Notes: generated by a model from the sequence alone, not told the origin. 49,377 bases of DNA from Candidatus Muiribacteriota bacterium (GCA_030633305.1 DAOVTB010000011.1:1-49377); one strand, 5' to 3'; shown: positions 9,201 through 18,782, counted from the stretch's first letter. Translations and numbers: made by a program.

Positions 9201-12200
9201 AAAATGCAACGGGTAAACATTTTGCATTAAAGGAATTATTGGAAAATCCTACAGTCAGACAACTTTCGAGTTGCGTTGACATCATGTCTGAAGATAAAGT
9301 TGAAATTATAGCCGCTCCAGATCAGGAATTTTATCCAGTGATACCTAATCAGGCTCAACTTTATATGTTGGAAAAAGTTGGGAAAATAGGAACGTCTTAT
9401 AATATTCCAATAAAACTTGAATTTTCAAAAGATCTTGATAAAAATTGTCTTGGCGAAGCTATAGACAAGATTATTGCGAGACATGATATATTTCGAACAT
9501 CATTTGTTATGCAGGATGGCGAACTTGTTCAGAAAATACAAAAAACAGTCAAGTCCAAGAACAATTTTTTAGAAGCTTCAATTTCTGAATTACCTGCCAT
9601 ATCAAATGATTTTATCAAACCATTTGATATGAGCAAAGCACCACTTTTAAGATCACTGCTTGTAAAAACTGAAGATGATCAATACACTCTGTTTATTGAT
9701 ATTCATCACATTATATTTGATGGTTTTTCATTTAATCTTTTTGTATCAGAATTGATGGAATTGTATCATAATAATGCAGTTTCTGATATTGGTTTGCAGT
9801 TCAAGGATTATGCATATTGGTATAAATCACAGGTTTCAAGTGAAAAAATTCAAACTCAGGGTGAGTATTGGAAGAACACCTTAGAATCTCTCCCTGAAAT
9901 TGATCTTCCAACTGATTTTCGTAGAAAATCTGAACCTGATTTTCAAGGCGATAATGTTTCATTTGTACTTGATAAGTATACAGCAGAATCATTGTATATC
10001 GCCTGTTCACAGACTGCAACAACACTCCATGCTTTTTTGATGGCTACAGTAAATACCTTGCTGGCAAAGTACACTGGTCAGGATGATATCGTTGTTGGAA
10101 CTCCAACTGCTGGACGTTTACATCGTGAATCCATGGATATGCTTGGAATGTTTGTCAATACTTTTCCAATTCGAAGTTTTCCTGTGCCTGAAAAGAGTTT
10201 CCGCGATCTTGTTACCGAGGTTCGACGTCAGATGTTGAATGTAGCAAAAAATGAAGAGTATCCTATTGACAAGATTTATGAATTTGCGGCATCACGTAGT
10301 GAAGCAGGTAGAAATCCGTTGTTTGATGTAATTTTTGTTATGGAGAATATCGAATTTCCATCATTTGGACAGAATCAGGTTATTCAAGGCTGTGATTTTG
10401 TAATCGGTAAAACATCAAAATTTGATTTAAATTTTATTGTGGAAGAGATAGGTGAAGACCTGACTTTCCATATTGAATATCGCAAGTCACTTTTTCAGAG
10501 AAGTACAATTAAGAGGATGGCAGGACATTTTAGAAATGTTTTAGATGCAGTAATTAAAAATCAGGATTTACTGATAAGTGAAATTAATATGCTGAGTAGA
10601 AAAGAAGAATATTCATTATTGCATAATTACAATGATAATACTGCAAAATGGCCCCAAGAAAAAACAATACATGATTTATTTGAAGAACAAGTTTATTCTA
10701 CTCCTTTACAAATAGCTGTATTTACATCTGAAGAAAAACTGAGTTATTACGAGTTAAATGCTCGTGCGAATCAACTATGTCGTAAGTTAATCAATGCAGG
10801 TCTAAGCAGAGGCGGTGTTGCCGGAATTCTAGTGGATCAGTCACCAAATATGATTGTTGCTGTACTGGCTATTCTCAAAACTGGTGCTGCTTACATGCCT
10901 ATTGATTCAAAGTATCCCCAGGAACGAGTTGAATTCATGCTTGAGGATGCCAAGGCTAAAGTTATAGTTACGCAATCTCATTTTCTTAACCAGTTGAATA
11001 CTTCAAGAACCATTGTAAATCTTGATGATGAGTTGCTTTTTTCAGGTGATGCATCTGATGTTCGTGTCACTTGCAGTCCTGATGATCTTGCATGTTTGAT
11101 TTATACCTCTGGCTCTACTGGTAAGCCCAAGGGAGTAATGCTTGAACATAAATCAATTGTCAATTTTTCATACTGGTGGATCGATCATGCAGGAATTACT
11201 GAAAAAGATCATTTTTCAAAGCACGCAAGTTTTAGTTTTGACGCGTCAATTTTAGAAATATATCCATCACTTTTTGCTGGAGCGACATTATATATAGTAC
11301 CTGATCAAATAAGATTATCCCTGCATGAATTGAATGCGTATTATGAAGAAAATAATATAACAATAGCATTTTTCACAACTCAGTTTGCGGAACAATTTAT
11401 GAATTTAATTGATAACCATTCATTACGATTTCTCGTTGCCGGAGGAGAAAAACTTCGTATTTTCAAGGAAAGAGATTATCAATTGGTCAATATTTATGGC
11501 CCAACGGAAGCAACTGTTTGTGTTACTGCGTTCAATGTATCTAAAACTTATGAAAACATACCGATTGGAAAACCAGTTAGTAACTGTAATATATACATCC
11601 TTGATGCTAATAATAAACCTATGCCCATTGGTGTTTCTGGAGAACTGTGTATTGGTAGCGTACCACTTGCAAGAGGATATTTGAATCGTCCTGAATTGTC
11701 TGATGAAAAATTCACTAATAGTCCATTCCATACTGATGAAAAAATGTATCGTACTGGTGATTTGGCTCGATGGTTACCGGATGGTAATATCGAACATATG
11801 GGAAGGATTGACCGTCAGGTCAAGATTCGAGGTTTAAGGATTGAACCTGGTGAAGTCGAACTGGCAATGTTAAATATAGAAGGGATTACTGAATCTGCAG
11901 TAGTGCCAAGAAAAGATGCTGGTGGACGTTTATTTCTTTGCGGATATTTTGTTGGAAAGCGAGAGATTGACTGTAAGAAGATGAAGAACAATATGGAAGA
12001 ACTTCTACCACCATATATGGTTCCTCAATATCTGGTTCAGCTGGAAGAAATGCCTTTAACTGGAAGTGGAAAAATAGATAGAAAGCTTCTCCCTGTTCCT
12101 GAAATCACTAAAGGGGAAAGAATTGAATATATTCCTCCACAGACAGATTTGCAAAAGGTTATTATTGATATCTGGCAGACTGCTCTTGATCAGGAAAAAA

Positions 12201-15200
12201 TCGGAATTGATGACAATTTTTTTGCTTTGGGTGGCCATTCGCTAAAAGCTGTATCGATAGCTGTTCAGATTGAAAATGCAACGGGTAAACATTTTGCATT
12301 AAAGGAATTATTTGAAAATCCTACAGTCAGACAACTTTCTAGTTGTATTGATAGCATTTCTGAAGAAAAAGTTGAAATTATAGCTGCTCCAGATCAGGAT
12401 TTTTATCCAGTGGTACCTAATCAAGCTCAACTTTATATGTTGGAACAAATGGGGAAAATAGGAACGGCTTATAATATTCCAATAAAATTTGAATTTTCAA
12501 AAGACCTTGATACAAATCGACTTGGCGAAGCTATAGATAAGATTATTGCGAGACATGATATATTTCGAACATCATTTATTATGCAGGATGGTGAACTTGT
12601 TCAGAAAATACAAAAAACTGTCAAAATGAAGCGCAATTTTTTAGAAGCCTCAATTGGGGATTTGCCAGCCATATCAAATGAATTTGTAAAACCTTTTGAT
12701 ATGGGAAAAGCTCCACTTTTAAGAGCATTGCTTGTCAAGACTGAAGATGATAAATATACTCTGTTTATTGATATTCATCACATTATATTTGATGGTTTTT
12801 CATTTAGTATTTTTGTATCAGAATTGATGGAATTGTATCATCATAATGAAGTTTCTGATATTGGTTTGCAGTTCAAGGATTATGCATATTGGTATAAATC
12901 ACAGGTTTCAAATGAAAAAATTCTAACTCAGGGTGAGTATTGGAAGAATACCTTAAAATCTCTTCCTGTAATTGATCTTCCAACCGATTTTCGTAGGCTT
13001 TCTGAACCTGATTTTGAGGGAGACCATGTTTCATTTGTACTTGATAAGTATACAGCAGAATCATTGTATATAGCCTGTTCACAGACTGCAACAACACTCC
13101 ATGCTTTTTTGATGGCAGCAGTAAATACCTTGCTGGCTAAGTATACAGGTCAGGATGATATCGTTGTTGGAACTCCAACCGCTGGACGTTTACATCGCGA
13201 ATCCATGGAGATGCTGGGAATGTTTGTCAATACTTTTCCCATTCGAAGTTTTCCTCTGCCTGAAAAGAGTTTTCGCGATCTTGTTACCGAGGTGCGACGT
13301 CAGATGTTGAATGTAGCAAAAAATGAAGAGTATCCTATTGATAAAATTTATGAATTTGCTGCATCACGTCGTGAAGCAGGCAGAAACCCTTTGTTTGATG
13401 TCCTTTTTGTTATGGAAAATATCGAATTCCCATCGTTTGGACAGGATCAGGTTATTCAACGCTGTGATTTTATAATCGATAAAACATCAAAATTTGATTT
13501 AAATTTTACTGTGGAAGAGACAGGTGAAGATCTGACTTTTCATATTGAATATAGGAAGTCACTTTTTCAGGAAAGTACGATTAACAGGATGGTAGGACAT
13601 TTAAGAAATATTTTAGATGCAGTCAGTAAAAATCAGGATTTACTGATAAGTGAAATTAATATGCTGAGTAGAAAAGAAGAATATTCATTATTGCATAAAT
13701 ACAATAATACTGCTGCAAAATGGCCCCGTGAAAAAACAATACAGGATTTATTTGAAGAAAAAGTTGATCAATTTCCGGAAAATATTGCGGTAGAATATGG
13801 GGAAACTAGACTTACATATCTCGAATTGGATCAAAAATCTAATAATCTTGCTGCTAAACTTAGGAATTGCGGAGTTGAATCAGACCGTATTGTCGGTATT
13901 TTTCTGGATCGGGGTGTCGAGATGGTAATTGCGGCTTTGGGGATTCTTAAAGCTGGAGGTGCATATTTGCCGGTTATTCCTGATTATCCTGCTGATAGAA
14001 TAAATTATATATTTTCGGATAGTGGTGCTGATATTGTTGTATCTACTTCTGAATTAGCCAAAAATCTTGATTTTGCTGGAAAAGTCTTTGATGTTAATGA
14101 TTCAGATACCTTTGAAGGGCCTGGAGATCGACTTATTAACAAAACCAGACCATCAGATATGGCTTATATAATTTATACATCTGGTTCTACCGGAAAGCCC
14201 AAGGGTGTAATGGTTGAACATCACAATGTTATTCGCTTAATGAGGAATGACAAGTTTTACTTTGATTTTGATGAGAATGATACCTGGTCACTTTTCCATT
14301 CCTTTTCATTTGATTTCTCAGTATGGGAGATGTATGGAGCCCTTTTGTTTGGCGGACGACTCATCATTGTTCCAAAGGATGCAGCACAAAGTCCAGAGCT
14401 TTTTCGAGACTTACTGGTTGAAAAGAAAGTAACGATTTTGAATCAAACTCCGGGAGCATTTTACAATCTAATCGATGAAGATACCCAACATGAACGTCAG
14501 GAATTAGCTTTCCGCTTTGTCATTTTTGGCGGAGAAGCACTTAAACCAATAATGCTTAAACCTTTTTATAAACGTTATCCAGATACAAAATTGATAAATA
14601 TGTATGGAATCACAGAGACAACAGTCCATGTGACATATAAAGAAATTACATCCAAAGAAATTGACTTTAACATCAGCAATATTGGTCTTCCGATACCAAC
14701 TCTTTCAACATATATTTTCGATGAACAGAAACATCTAGTTCCAATTGGTGTTGCTGGTGAACTTTGTGTTGGTGGTGATGGTGTTACTCGAGGATATCTT
14801 AATAAAGAAGAATTGACTGCTGAGCGTTTCTTTGATAATCCATATATACATGGAGAACGGATATACAAATCAGGTGATCTGGTCAAGCGGAGGTCAGATG
14901 GGGAAATTGAATATCTTGGACGTATTGATTTCCAGGTGCAATTACATGGATTCAGAGTTGAATTAGGTGAGATAGAAAACGAGTTGATCAAACATGAAGC
15001 AGTAGAGAAAACAGTAGTTCTGGCCAAAGAGGATAAGAATCATGTACAGTTTCTATGTGCCTACTATCTGGCTGATAAGGATATAACAGTAAACGAATTC
15101 AGGTCTTTTCTCTCGGAGAGTTTACCAGATTATATGATACCATCGTATTTTATTCACATGGCTTCACTTCCTCTTACTTCAAATGGAAAAATTGATCGGC

Positions 15201-17140
15201 GTGCACTCCCTGAGCCTGGAAGTGCAGTTGTTACTGGAACTGAATATGTTGCTCCAGAGGACAAACGTCAACAACTTATTATTGATATCTGGAATGAAGT
15301 ATTAGAAATTGATAAAATTGGGATAAAAGATGACTTTTTTGCCTTGGGAGGTCATTCCCTTAAAGCAGTTGCACTTACAGCAAAATTACAGAATCATTTT
15401 AAAGTCAGCGTTAATGACATATTTAGTTATCCAACTGTTGAAAAGTTGGCTGAGAACATTACTGATATTGAAGGCGGTATTAAAAGCAGGTTATTTAAAG
15501 TCCGTCAGTCTTTTGATTTAGTTACGAACGAATCTGATCCTGAGTTGAATGCAAATTATCTAAAATATCTTGAAAAATGTAAAGTATATGATGATCTTGA
15601 CGCGAAGGAAAAAACTGAATTTAATAAAGTGTTTCTTACAGGTAGCACGGGTTACCTGGGAGTTTACCTTTTGCGGGAACTTTTAGAAAATGGAATCAAA
15701 GTTGTTACCATTGTACGAGGCGATTCAGATGAACATTCTGCTAAAAGATTGAGGGAAAAATATGAGTTTTATTTTGGAAAAGAAAAGCCAAATATTATAG
15801 AAAATGTTGACGTATTTTGTGGTGATCTTCAAAAGGATAAATTGGGATTATCTCTTGAAAACTATGAAAAAATTGCAGAAGAAACAGATTGTATTATTCA
15901 TTCTGCTGCAATTGTAAGGCATTTTGGACATTATGATGAGTTTTATTCAGCAAATGTACAGGCAACAATCAACCTGCTGACTCTTGCAGAAACAAACAAA
16001 CCAAAGTTATTTAATCATATTTCAACCTGTTCGGTTGCACACGGTACAATTCCTGACACAGATGAAATCATTTTTACCGAGTTTGACCATGATCTTGGTC
16101 AAAAGAGTGATAATATCTATGTAAAAACAAAATTACTTGCGGAAAATGAAGTTCTGGATTTTCAGAAACGTGGGGGTAAAGCACGGATTTTTCGTCTGGG
16201 AAATATTGCATTTGATTCTGATACTGGATATTTCCAGCAGAATAACGAAGAAAATGCATTCTTTCAGCAGGTAAAAACGTATCTAAATCTTGGATTGGTT
16301 CCTGAACAAAGCGATGATCGGGATTTATCCTATGTCAATCAATGTGCTGATGCTATTGTATCACTTTGTAGATGTCCTTCTCTGGATAATGAAACTTTTC
16401 ACATTGAGAATCCATATAGGGTAAAGCTATCAGAAATCCTGATAAAGAGTGAATTAGAACTTAATATTGAAAAGGTTCCATTTCATGAATTCATAGATTA
16501 TCTGATTTTGAAACATGATCAAGTTTTTTTCAAGGAATATGTTGAAAACATTATGTTACATATGGGATGGATGGAAGAAGAAAGTTCAAAAACAGCTTGT
16601 CAATTTTATATGGACAAGAGTGTAAGGGTATTGGAAAAACTTGGATTTAAATGGACTAATCCTGATCCCAAAAGATTTGAGATTATTATCTCCAAAGCTT
16701 TAGCCGCTAGAAGAAAAATGTTGAAAGAAATGAATTTGATTTCAGAATTACCAGATGAATTGGTGGAATACCTTTGTAAACGTTCAAAACTTGAAAGTTT
16801 TAGCGATGAACAGTACCTGTTCTGGGAAGGCGAAGTCAATGACAGTATATATCTTATTATTGACGGAAATATAGCTATTAGTCGCAAGTCAAAGGCTGGT
16901 TGGTTTGGTACTTTAGCGATTGTTGGACCAAAAAATACTCTGGGAGAAGAAAATATTGGAGAAACAAAACCTTCATCAACCACAGTTGAAGCTGTACTGG
17001 GAGAGGTGACTGTTCTGAAATTTCCATCAGGAGAATTCAAAGTATTATTTGATAAGTATCCAGAATTAGCGCTTAAATTTATTCAACAACTCAATGAAAA
17101 AGTTGATTCACTTCAGAAGCTGATAATAAGTTTTGGATAG
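6230..17140 (+). CDS. Trimodular NRPS with reductase and CAP_ED domain
   Basis: A 3,636-residue synthetase. Order, with approximate residues: C1 5-430 (HHIIADG from 134), A1 460-945, PCP1 (Ser980 in GGHSL), C2 1040-1465 (HHIIFDG from 1159), A2 1485-1965, PCP2 (Ser2004), C3 2060-2490 (HHIIFDG from 2183), A3 2505-2990, PCP3 (Ser3043), thioester reductase 3130-3470 (TGSTGYLG from 3137, YxxxK at 3297-3301), CAP_ED domain about 3505-3636. Hand alignment to GrsA gives A3 the code DFWNIGMVHK, the known threonine code. A1 reads DALFAGIVCK and A2 DALFVGIVCK, probably hydrophobic substrates. The opening C domain suggests N-acylation of the first residue, and the reductase implies aldehyde or alcohol release. 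There is no epimerase, thioesterase, MbtH or PPTase here. In the CAP_ED domain the phosphate-binding Arg of the usual P-R-[AS]-A-[TS] is Ser (PSSTTVEA), so cyclic-nucleotide binding is doubtful. Confidence 0.95.
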   Translation: MKDIYKLSHAQKRIFLEDQLNPNTSMWTIPFVATISKTINQELIKQSFDYVVSAHEAFRIKFSFIDNEICQYLDDTMKHDIEFLDFSNKNEKHFWKNWVKSESRKVMPILDSNLLEFKVASLGNGYSGFLLFLHHIIADGTTVALVFRQIIECYESLVQGDAMPSLENAGFLSSLSLESDYLKSEKYKDDERYWLEKFNDIPEALEFSYKPKTESTVTDRFKLSLSTELNKKLYNFCRKNHQSPLRVMIAAFSGLAFRLTGKERIVIGSGTACRPEGYENTAGMYVSSVPLLVDVKASSSFNDLVNDVADTLRAAVKHQQYPYDVLIAQLQKTQPVPDFMDVTMVGFLDILYSDDYDVKDSCNGSSNSALTCYVSYNKSGDESSHRVDININYKCDLFDQESIRRLTDQLKLFLESALNSPDKLVSELDIVSQEEQKQIITGFNTNFNNFPKDKNIHQIFEEQVNSTPSQRAVFTSEEKLKYYELNARANQLCRKLIKAGLNRGGVAGILVDQSPNMIVAVLAILKTGAAYMPIDSKYPQERVEFMLDDAKANVIVTQSHFLSQLNTSRTIVNLDDELLFSGDSSDVCIECSPDDLACLIYTSGSTGKPKGVMLEHKSIVNFSYWWINHAGITEKDHFSKHASFSFDASILEIYPSLFAGATLYIVPDQIRLSLHELNAFYEENNITIAFFTTQFAEQFMDLIDNHSLRFLAAGGEKLRTFKERDYQLVNIYGPTEATVCVTVFNVSKTYENIPIGKPVSNCNIYILDANNKPMPIGVSGELCIGGIPLARGYLNRPDLSVEKFINSPFHTDEKMYRTGDLARWLPDGNIEHMGRIDRQVKIRGFRIEPGEVELALLNIEGITESAVVPRKDAGGRLFLCGYFVGNKEIDSKTVKNNMEELLPPYMVPQYLVQLEEMPLTGSGKIDRKRLPAPEITKGEKIDYTPPQTDMQKVIIDIWQTVLDQEKIGIDDNFFALGGHSLKAVSIAVQIENATGKHFALKELLENPTVRQLSSCVDIMSEDKVEIIAAPDQEFYPVIPNQAQLYMLEKVGKIGTSYNIPIKLEFSKDLDKNCLGEAIDKIIARHDIFRTSFVMQDGELVQKIQKTVKSKNNFLEASISELPAISNDFIKPFDMSKAPLLRSLLVKTEDDQYTLFIDIHHIIFDGFSFNLFVSELMELYHNNAVSDIGLQFKDYAYWYKSQVSSEKIQTQGEYWKNTLESLPEIDLPTDFRRKSEPDFQGDNVSFVLDKYTAESLYIACSQTATTLHAFLMATVNTLLAKYTGQDDIVVGTPTAGRLHRESMDMLGMFVNTFPIRSFPVPEKSFRDLVTEVRRQMLNVAKNEEYPIDKIYEFAASRSEAGRNPLFDVIFVMENIEFPSFGQNQVIQGCDFVIGKTSKFDLNFIVEEIGEDLTFHIEYRKSLFQRSTIKRMAGHFRNVLDAVIKNQDLLISEINMLSRKEEYSLLHNYNDNTAKWPQEKTIHDLFEEQVYSTPLQIAVFTSEEKLSYYELNARANQLCRKLINAGLSRGGVAGILVDQSPNMIVAVLAILKTGAAYMPIDSKYPQERVEFMLEDAKAKVIVTQSHFLNQLNTSRTIVNLDDELLFSGDASDVRVTCSPDDLACLIYTSGSTGKPKGVMLEHKSIVNFSYWWIDHAGITEKDHFSKHASFSFDASILEIYPSLFAGATLYIVPDQIRLSLHELNAYYEENNITIAFFTTQFAEQFMNLIDNHSLRFLVAGGEKLRIFKERDYQLVNIYGPTEATVCVTAFNVSKTYENIPIGKPVSNCNIYILDANNKPMPIGVSGELCIGSVPLARGYLNRPELSDEKFTNSPFHTDEKMYRTGDLARWLPDGNIEHMGRIDRQVKIRGLRIEPGEVELAMLNIEGITESAVVPRKDAGGRLFLCGYFVGKREIDCKKMKNNMEELLPPYMVPQYLVQLEEMPLTGSGKIDRKLLPVPEITKGERIEYIPPQTDLQKVIIDIWQTALDQEKIGIDDNFFALGGHSLKAVSIAVQIENATGKHFALKELFENPTVRQLSSCIDSISEEKVEIIAAPDQDFYPVVPNQAQLYMLEQMGKIGTAYNIPIKFEFSKDLDTNRLGEAIDKIIARHDIFRTSFIMQDGELVQKIQKTVKMKRNFLEASIGDLPAISNEFVKPFDMGKAPLLRALLVKTEDDKYTLFIDIHHIIFDGFSFSIFVSELMELYHHNEVSDIGLQFKDYAYWYKSQVSNEKILTQGEYWKNTLKSLPVIDLPTDFRRLSEPDFEGDHVSFVLDKYTAESLYIACSQTATTLHAFLMAAVNTLLAKYTGQDDIVVGTPTAGRLHRESMEMLGMFVNTFPIRSFPLPEKSFRDLVTEVRRQMLNVAKNEEYPIDKIYEFAASRREAGRNPLFDVLFVMENIEFPSFGQDQVIQRCDFIIDKTSKFDLNFTVEETGEDLTFHIEYRKSLFQESTINRMVGHLRNILDAVSKNQDLLISEINMLSRKEEYSLLHKYNNTAAKWPREKTIQDLFEEKVDQFPENIAVEYGETRLTYLELDQKSNNLAAKLRNCGVESDRIVGIFLDRGVEMVIAALGILKAGGAYLPVIPDYPADRINYIFSDSGADIVVSTSELAKNLDFAGKVFDVNDSDTFEGPGDRLINKTRPSDMAYIIYTSGSTGKPKGVMVEHHNVIRLMRNDKFYFDFDENDTWSLFHSFSFDFSVWEMYGALLFGGRLIIVPKDAAQSPELFRDLLVEKKVTILNQTPGAFYNLIDEDTQHERQELAFRFVIFGGEALKPIMLKPFYKRYPDTKLINMYGITETTVHVTYKEITSKEIDFNISNIGLPIPTLSTYIFDEQKHLVPIGVAGELCVGGDGVTRGYLNKEELTAERFFDNPYIHGERIYKSGDLVKRRSDGEIEYLGRIDFQVQLHGFRVELGEIENELIKHEAVEKTVVLAKEDKNHVQFLCAYYLADKDITVNEFRSFLSESLPDYMIPSYFIHMASLPLTSNGKIDRRALPEPGSAVVTGTEYVAPEDKRQQLIIDIWNEVLEIDKIGIKDDFFALGGHSLKAVALTAKLQNHFKVSVNDIFSYPTVEKLAENITDIEGGIKSRLFKVRQSFDLVTNESDPELNANYLKYLEKCKVYDDLDAKEKTEFNKVFLTGSTGYLGVYLLRELLENGIKVVTIVRGDSDEHSAKRLREKYEFYFGKEKPNIIENVDVFCGDLQKDKLGLSLENYEKIAEETDCIIHSAAIVRHFGHYDEFYSANVQATINLLTLAETNKPKLFNHISTCSVAHGTIPDTDEIIFTEFDHDLGQKSDNIYVKTKLLAENEVLDFQKRGGKARIFRLGNIAFDSDTGYFQQNNEENAFFQQVKTYLNLGLVPEQSDDRDLSYVNQCADAIVSLCRCPSLDNETFHIENPYRVKLSEILIKSELELNIEKVPFHEFIDYLILKHDQVFFKEYVENIMLHMGWMEEESSKTACQFYMDKSVRVLEKLGFKWTNPDPKRFEIIISKALAARRKMLKEMNLISELPDELVEYLCKRSKLESFSDEQYLFWEGEVNDSIYLIIDGNIAISRKSKAGWFGTLAIVGPKNTLGEENIGETKPSSTTVEAVLGEVTVLKFPSGEFKVLFDKYPELALKFIQQLNEKVDSLQKLIISFG
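7610..13753 (+). repeat. Tandem duplication of a 3,072-bp NRPS module unit
   Basis: The unit 7610-10681 (A1-PCP1-C2) is repeated in register at 10682-13753 (A2-PCP2-C3). Equivalent motifs (EEQV, carrier serines at 9167 and 12239, HH motifs at 9704 and 12776) are all exactly 3,072 bp apart. Long stretches are near-identical at DNA level, so the copy is recent or kept alike by gene conversion. Such a repeat is also prone to assembly collapse. Confidence 0.9.
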
Positions 17141-17149
17141 CAATAAAAC

Positions 17150-17186
17150 AATACCTGAATCGCCTGATTCAGGTATTATATTATTG
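17150..17186 (+). terminator. Terminator of the NRPS operon
   Basis: A perfect 12-bp stem, AATACCTGAATC (17150-17161) and GATTCAGGTATT (17166-17177) around a GCCT loop, lies 10 bp after the NRPS stop and is followed by an AT-rich tract. The U-run is weak, so partial read-through is possible. Confidence 0.7.
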
Positions 17187-17397
17187 GATTATAACTAGTA
17201 CTGATTCCAGAAGGACTATTATCAATTTGAATACTCATTTTCTCTTCACCTGAAATCATTTGATAGTCGAATTTTTAGTAAAATACAATGCTGTCGTCAT
17301 GTGTTCAGTTTTAGGGGTAGTGTCTTGTATGGCTAATACAAGTTATGCTATCATTAAGCACAAAGTAAATAATGTGAAAGTGAAACTTGAAAAAACT

Positions 17398-17721
17398 ATG
17401 AAAAAAATCGGTAAGATCCTTATTTTTATTCTTATTATTAATGTTATTTCAGTTGTTCATTTATATCCTGCAGCGTCTGAAGCAAAGGGTTTTGTACTTG
17501 GAATCTTGCCATTTTTATTGGCAAGAACCAGCTATGATAAAAATTCCAGTAATTCACAAAGTGATATGTGGGCCAAATTCTCAACAGGTTTTATCCTTAG
17601 TGGTATTGCTACACTAGTCGTAGTCCTCAATTCTACAAATGATGAAAGAGATAAAGTTATTGGCGGTTGGGCGGCTGGTGGATTAATGGGTTACATTACT
17701 ATTTTTCAGCTAAAATGGTAA
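17398..17721 (+). CDS. Small exported or membrane protein, unknown function
   Basis: I do not recognise this gene. From the ATG at 17398 it encodes 107 residues starting MKKIGKILIFILIINVISVV, a typical signal peptide or first membrane anchor, then LYPAASEA as a possible cleavage region, a second hydrophobic segment (GFVLGILPFLLA) and a third one (FILSGIATLVVVL) before a short GGWAAGGLMGYI tail. The frame stays open upstream to a TTG at 17260, which would give 153 residues. I prefer 17398 because it puts the signal peptide at the N-terminus, although no strong ribosome binding site precedes either start. It begins a run of four plus-strand genes for exported proteins. Confidence 0.5.
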   Translation: MKKIGKILIFILIINVISVVHLYPAASEAKGFVLGILPFLLARTSYDKNSSNSQSDMWAKFSTGFILSGIATLVVVLNSTNDERDKVIGGWAAGGLMGYITIFQLKW

Positions 17722-17759
17722 TTCGACTTTCAAGATCGATATTTAAAGTGAGGTTTAAG

Positions 17760-18782
17760 GTGAGAAAACTATTTATTATTATACTTGTTTTTGCTGTTAT
17801 AAATTCTGGTTTTGTATTTTGTGCAGATCTCCAAACCAGATATTTTACTGCAGAAGGTTATTATCATAATAAGATGTTTGAGAAAGCGCTGGAAATGTAT
17901 CAGGAAATACTTTCAGAATGTGGGAAAAATTTCAAATATCATAAGCAGGTTATGGAAAGAATCATAACTATAATGAACAATCAAAACAGGAGTAAGAACA
18001 TATTAAAGGAATACTGCTTTTTGTATAAGACATTATATCCCAATGACGAATTTACAAAGATAGTTTCCGGAATTATAAGTCAAAGAATTGCAAAAACTAA
18101 GAAAATAGAAAAAAAACCTGTTAAGGTAGTCAAAGTAAAAAAATCAGTTTCGGTAGTAAAAGTAAAGAAGATTGAAGAATCGGAATTTTCTGCGGAACAT
18201 TTCAGAAAAATGGATTCTGTAATAAGCCGTTTTCAAGAAGGCTACTGGGTAACATATGAAATAGATAATCTTCAGAAATTTGAAATTCGTGGAAATTATG
18301 ATAAGTTGACCTATGCGATTATTGAATCCAATGTTGTTGGTTCTAAAGTAAATTGTAAATTACTTGTTCTGTTCGAAGGCCCTTTCAAAAAACTACAGCT
18401 TATTTATACTGTTAGTTTCAAAGAAATCGATGATTATTACATTAAGGATGTTTCAGTAAAAGTACCTGGTGAAAGAACCAAAACAGTGGATGGTAGCCAA
18501 TATGAACATAAATTACCACTAATTGCGGCCTCGCATAAGGATCTTATGAAGGATGGCACAAAAGTAAAAAGCGGATACCGGAATGTAAAAGTTAAGAATC
18601 TTAAATTTGTGGAATTCAAATACAATATTGATCCTTCCAATAAGGGATATGTTATATACTCGCCGCAGGTCCCAATCTCTGGAGTGATAGATCTTAAAGG
18701 GAAGAACCCGACGACCTTTTCAGATTATTATTTTAAACTTATTGATTACGGATACACTGGTGGTAAATCTTTTGTCAAATAA
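17760..18782 (+). CDS. Exported TPR-containing protein, unknown function
   Basis: From the GTG at 17760 this encodes 340 residues with a clean signal peptide (VRKLFIIILVFAVINSGFVF then CA/DLQ). GAGG sits 6 bp upstream of the GTG, which decided the start; an ATG at 17715 and an earlier one at 17667 are in frame but lack this. Residues about 25-60 (YFTAEGYYHNKMFEKALEMY) form one TPR-like helical pair. Residues about 115-135 are a Lys/Val-rich low-complexity linker (KKPVKVVKVKKSVSVVKVKK). The C-terminal 200 residues look like a beta-rich domain I cannot name. Its 3' end overlaps the next gene, so the two are probably co-translated. Confidence 0.65.
   Translation: MRKLFIIILVFAVINSGFVFCADLQTRYFTAEGYYHNKMFEKALEMYQEILSECGKNFKYHKQVMERIITIMNNQNRSKNILKEYCFLYKTLYPNDEFTKIVSGIISQRIAKTKKIEKKPVKVVKVKKSVSVVKVKKIEESEFSAEHFRKMDSVISRFQEGYWVTYEIDNLQKFEIRGNYDKLTYAIIESNVVGSKVNCKLLVLFEGPFKKLQLIYTVSFKEIDDYYIKDVSVKVPGERTKTVDGSQYEHKLPLIAASHKDLMKDGTKVKSGYRNVKVKNLKFVEFKYNIDPSNKGYVIYSPQVPISGVIDLKGKNPTTFSDYYFKLIDYGYTGGKSFVK

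Noticed and set aside
16745-17140. Separate crp-like regulator gene after the NRPS
   Set aside because: The frame is continuous with the reductase, no stop or good start with a ribosome binding site lies between, and there is no helix-turn-helix domain.
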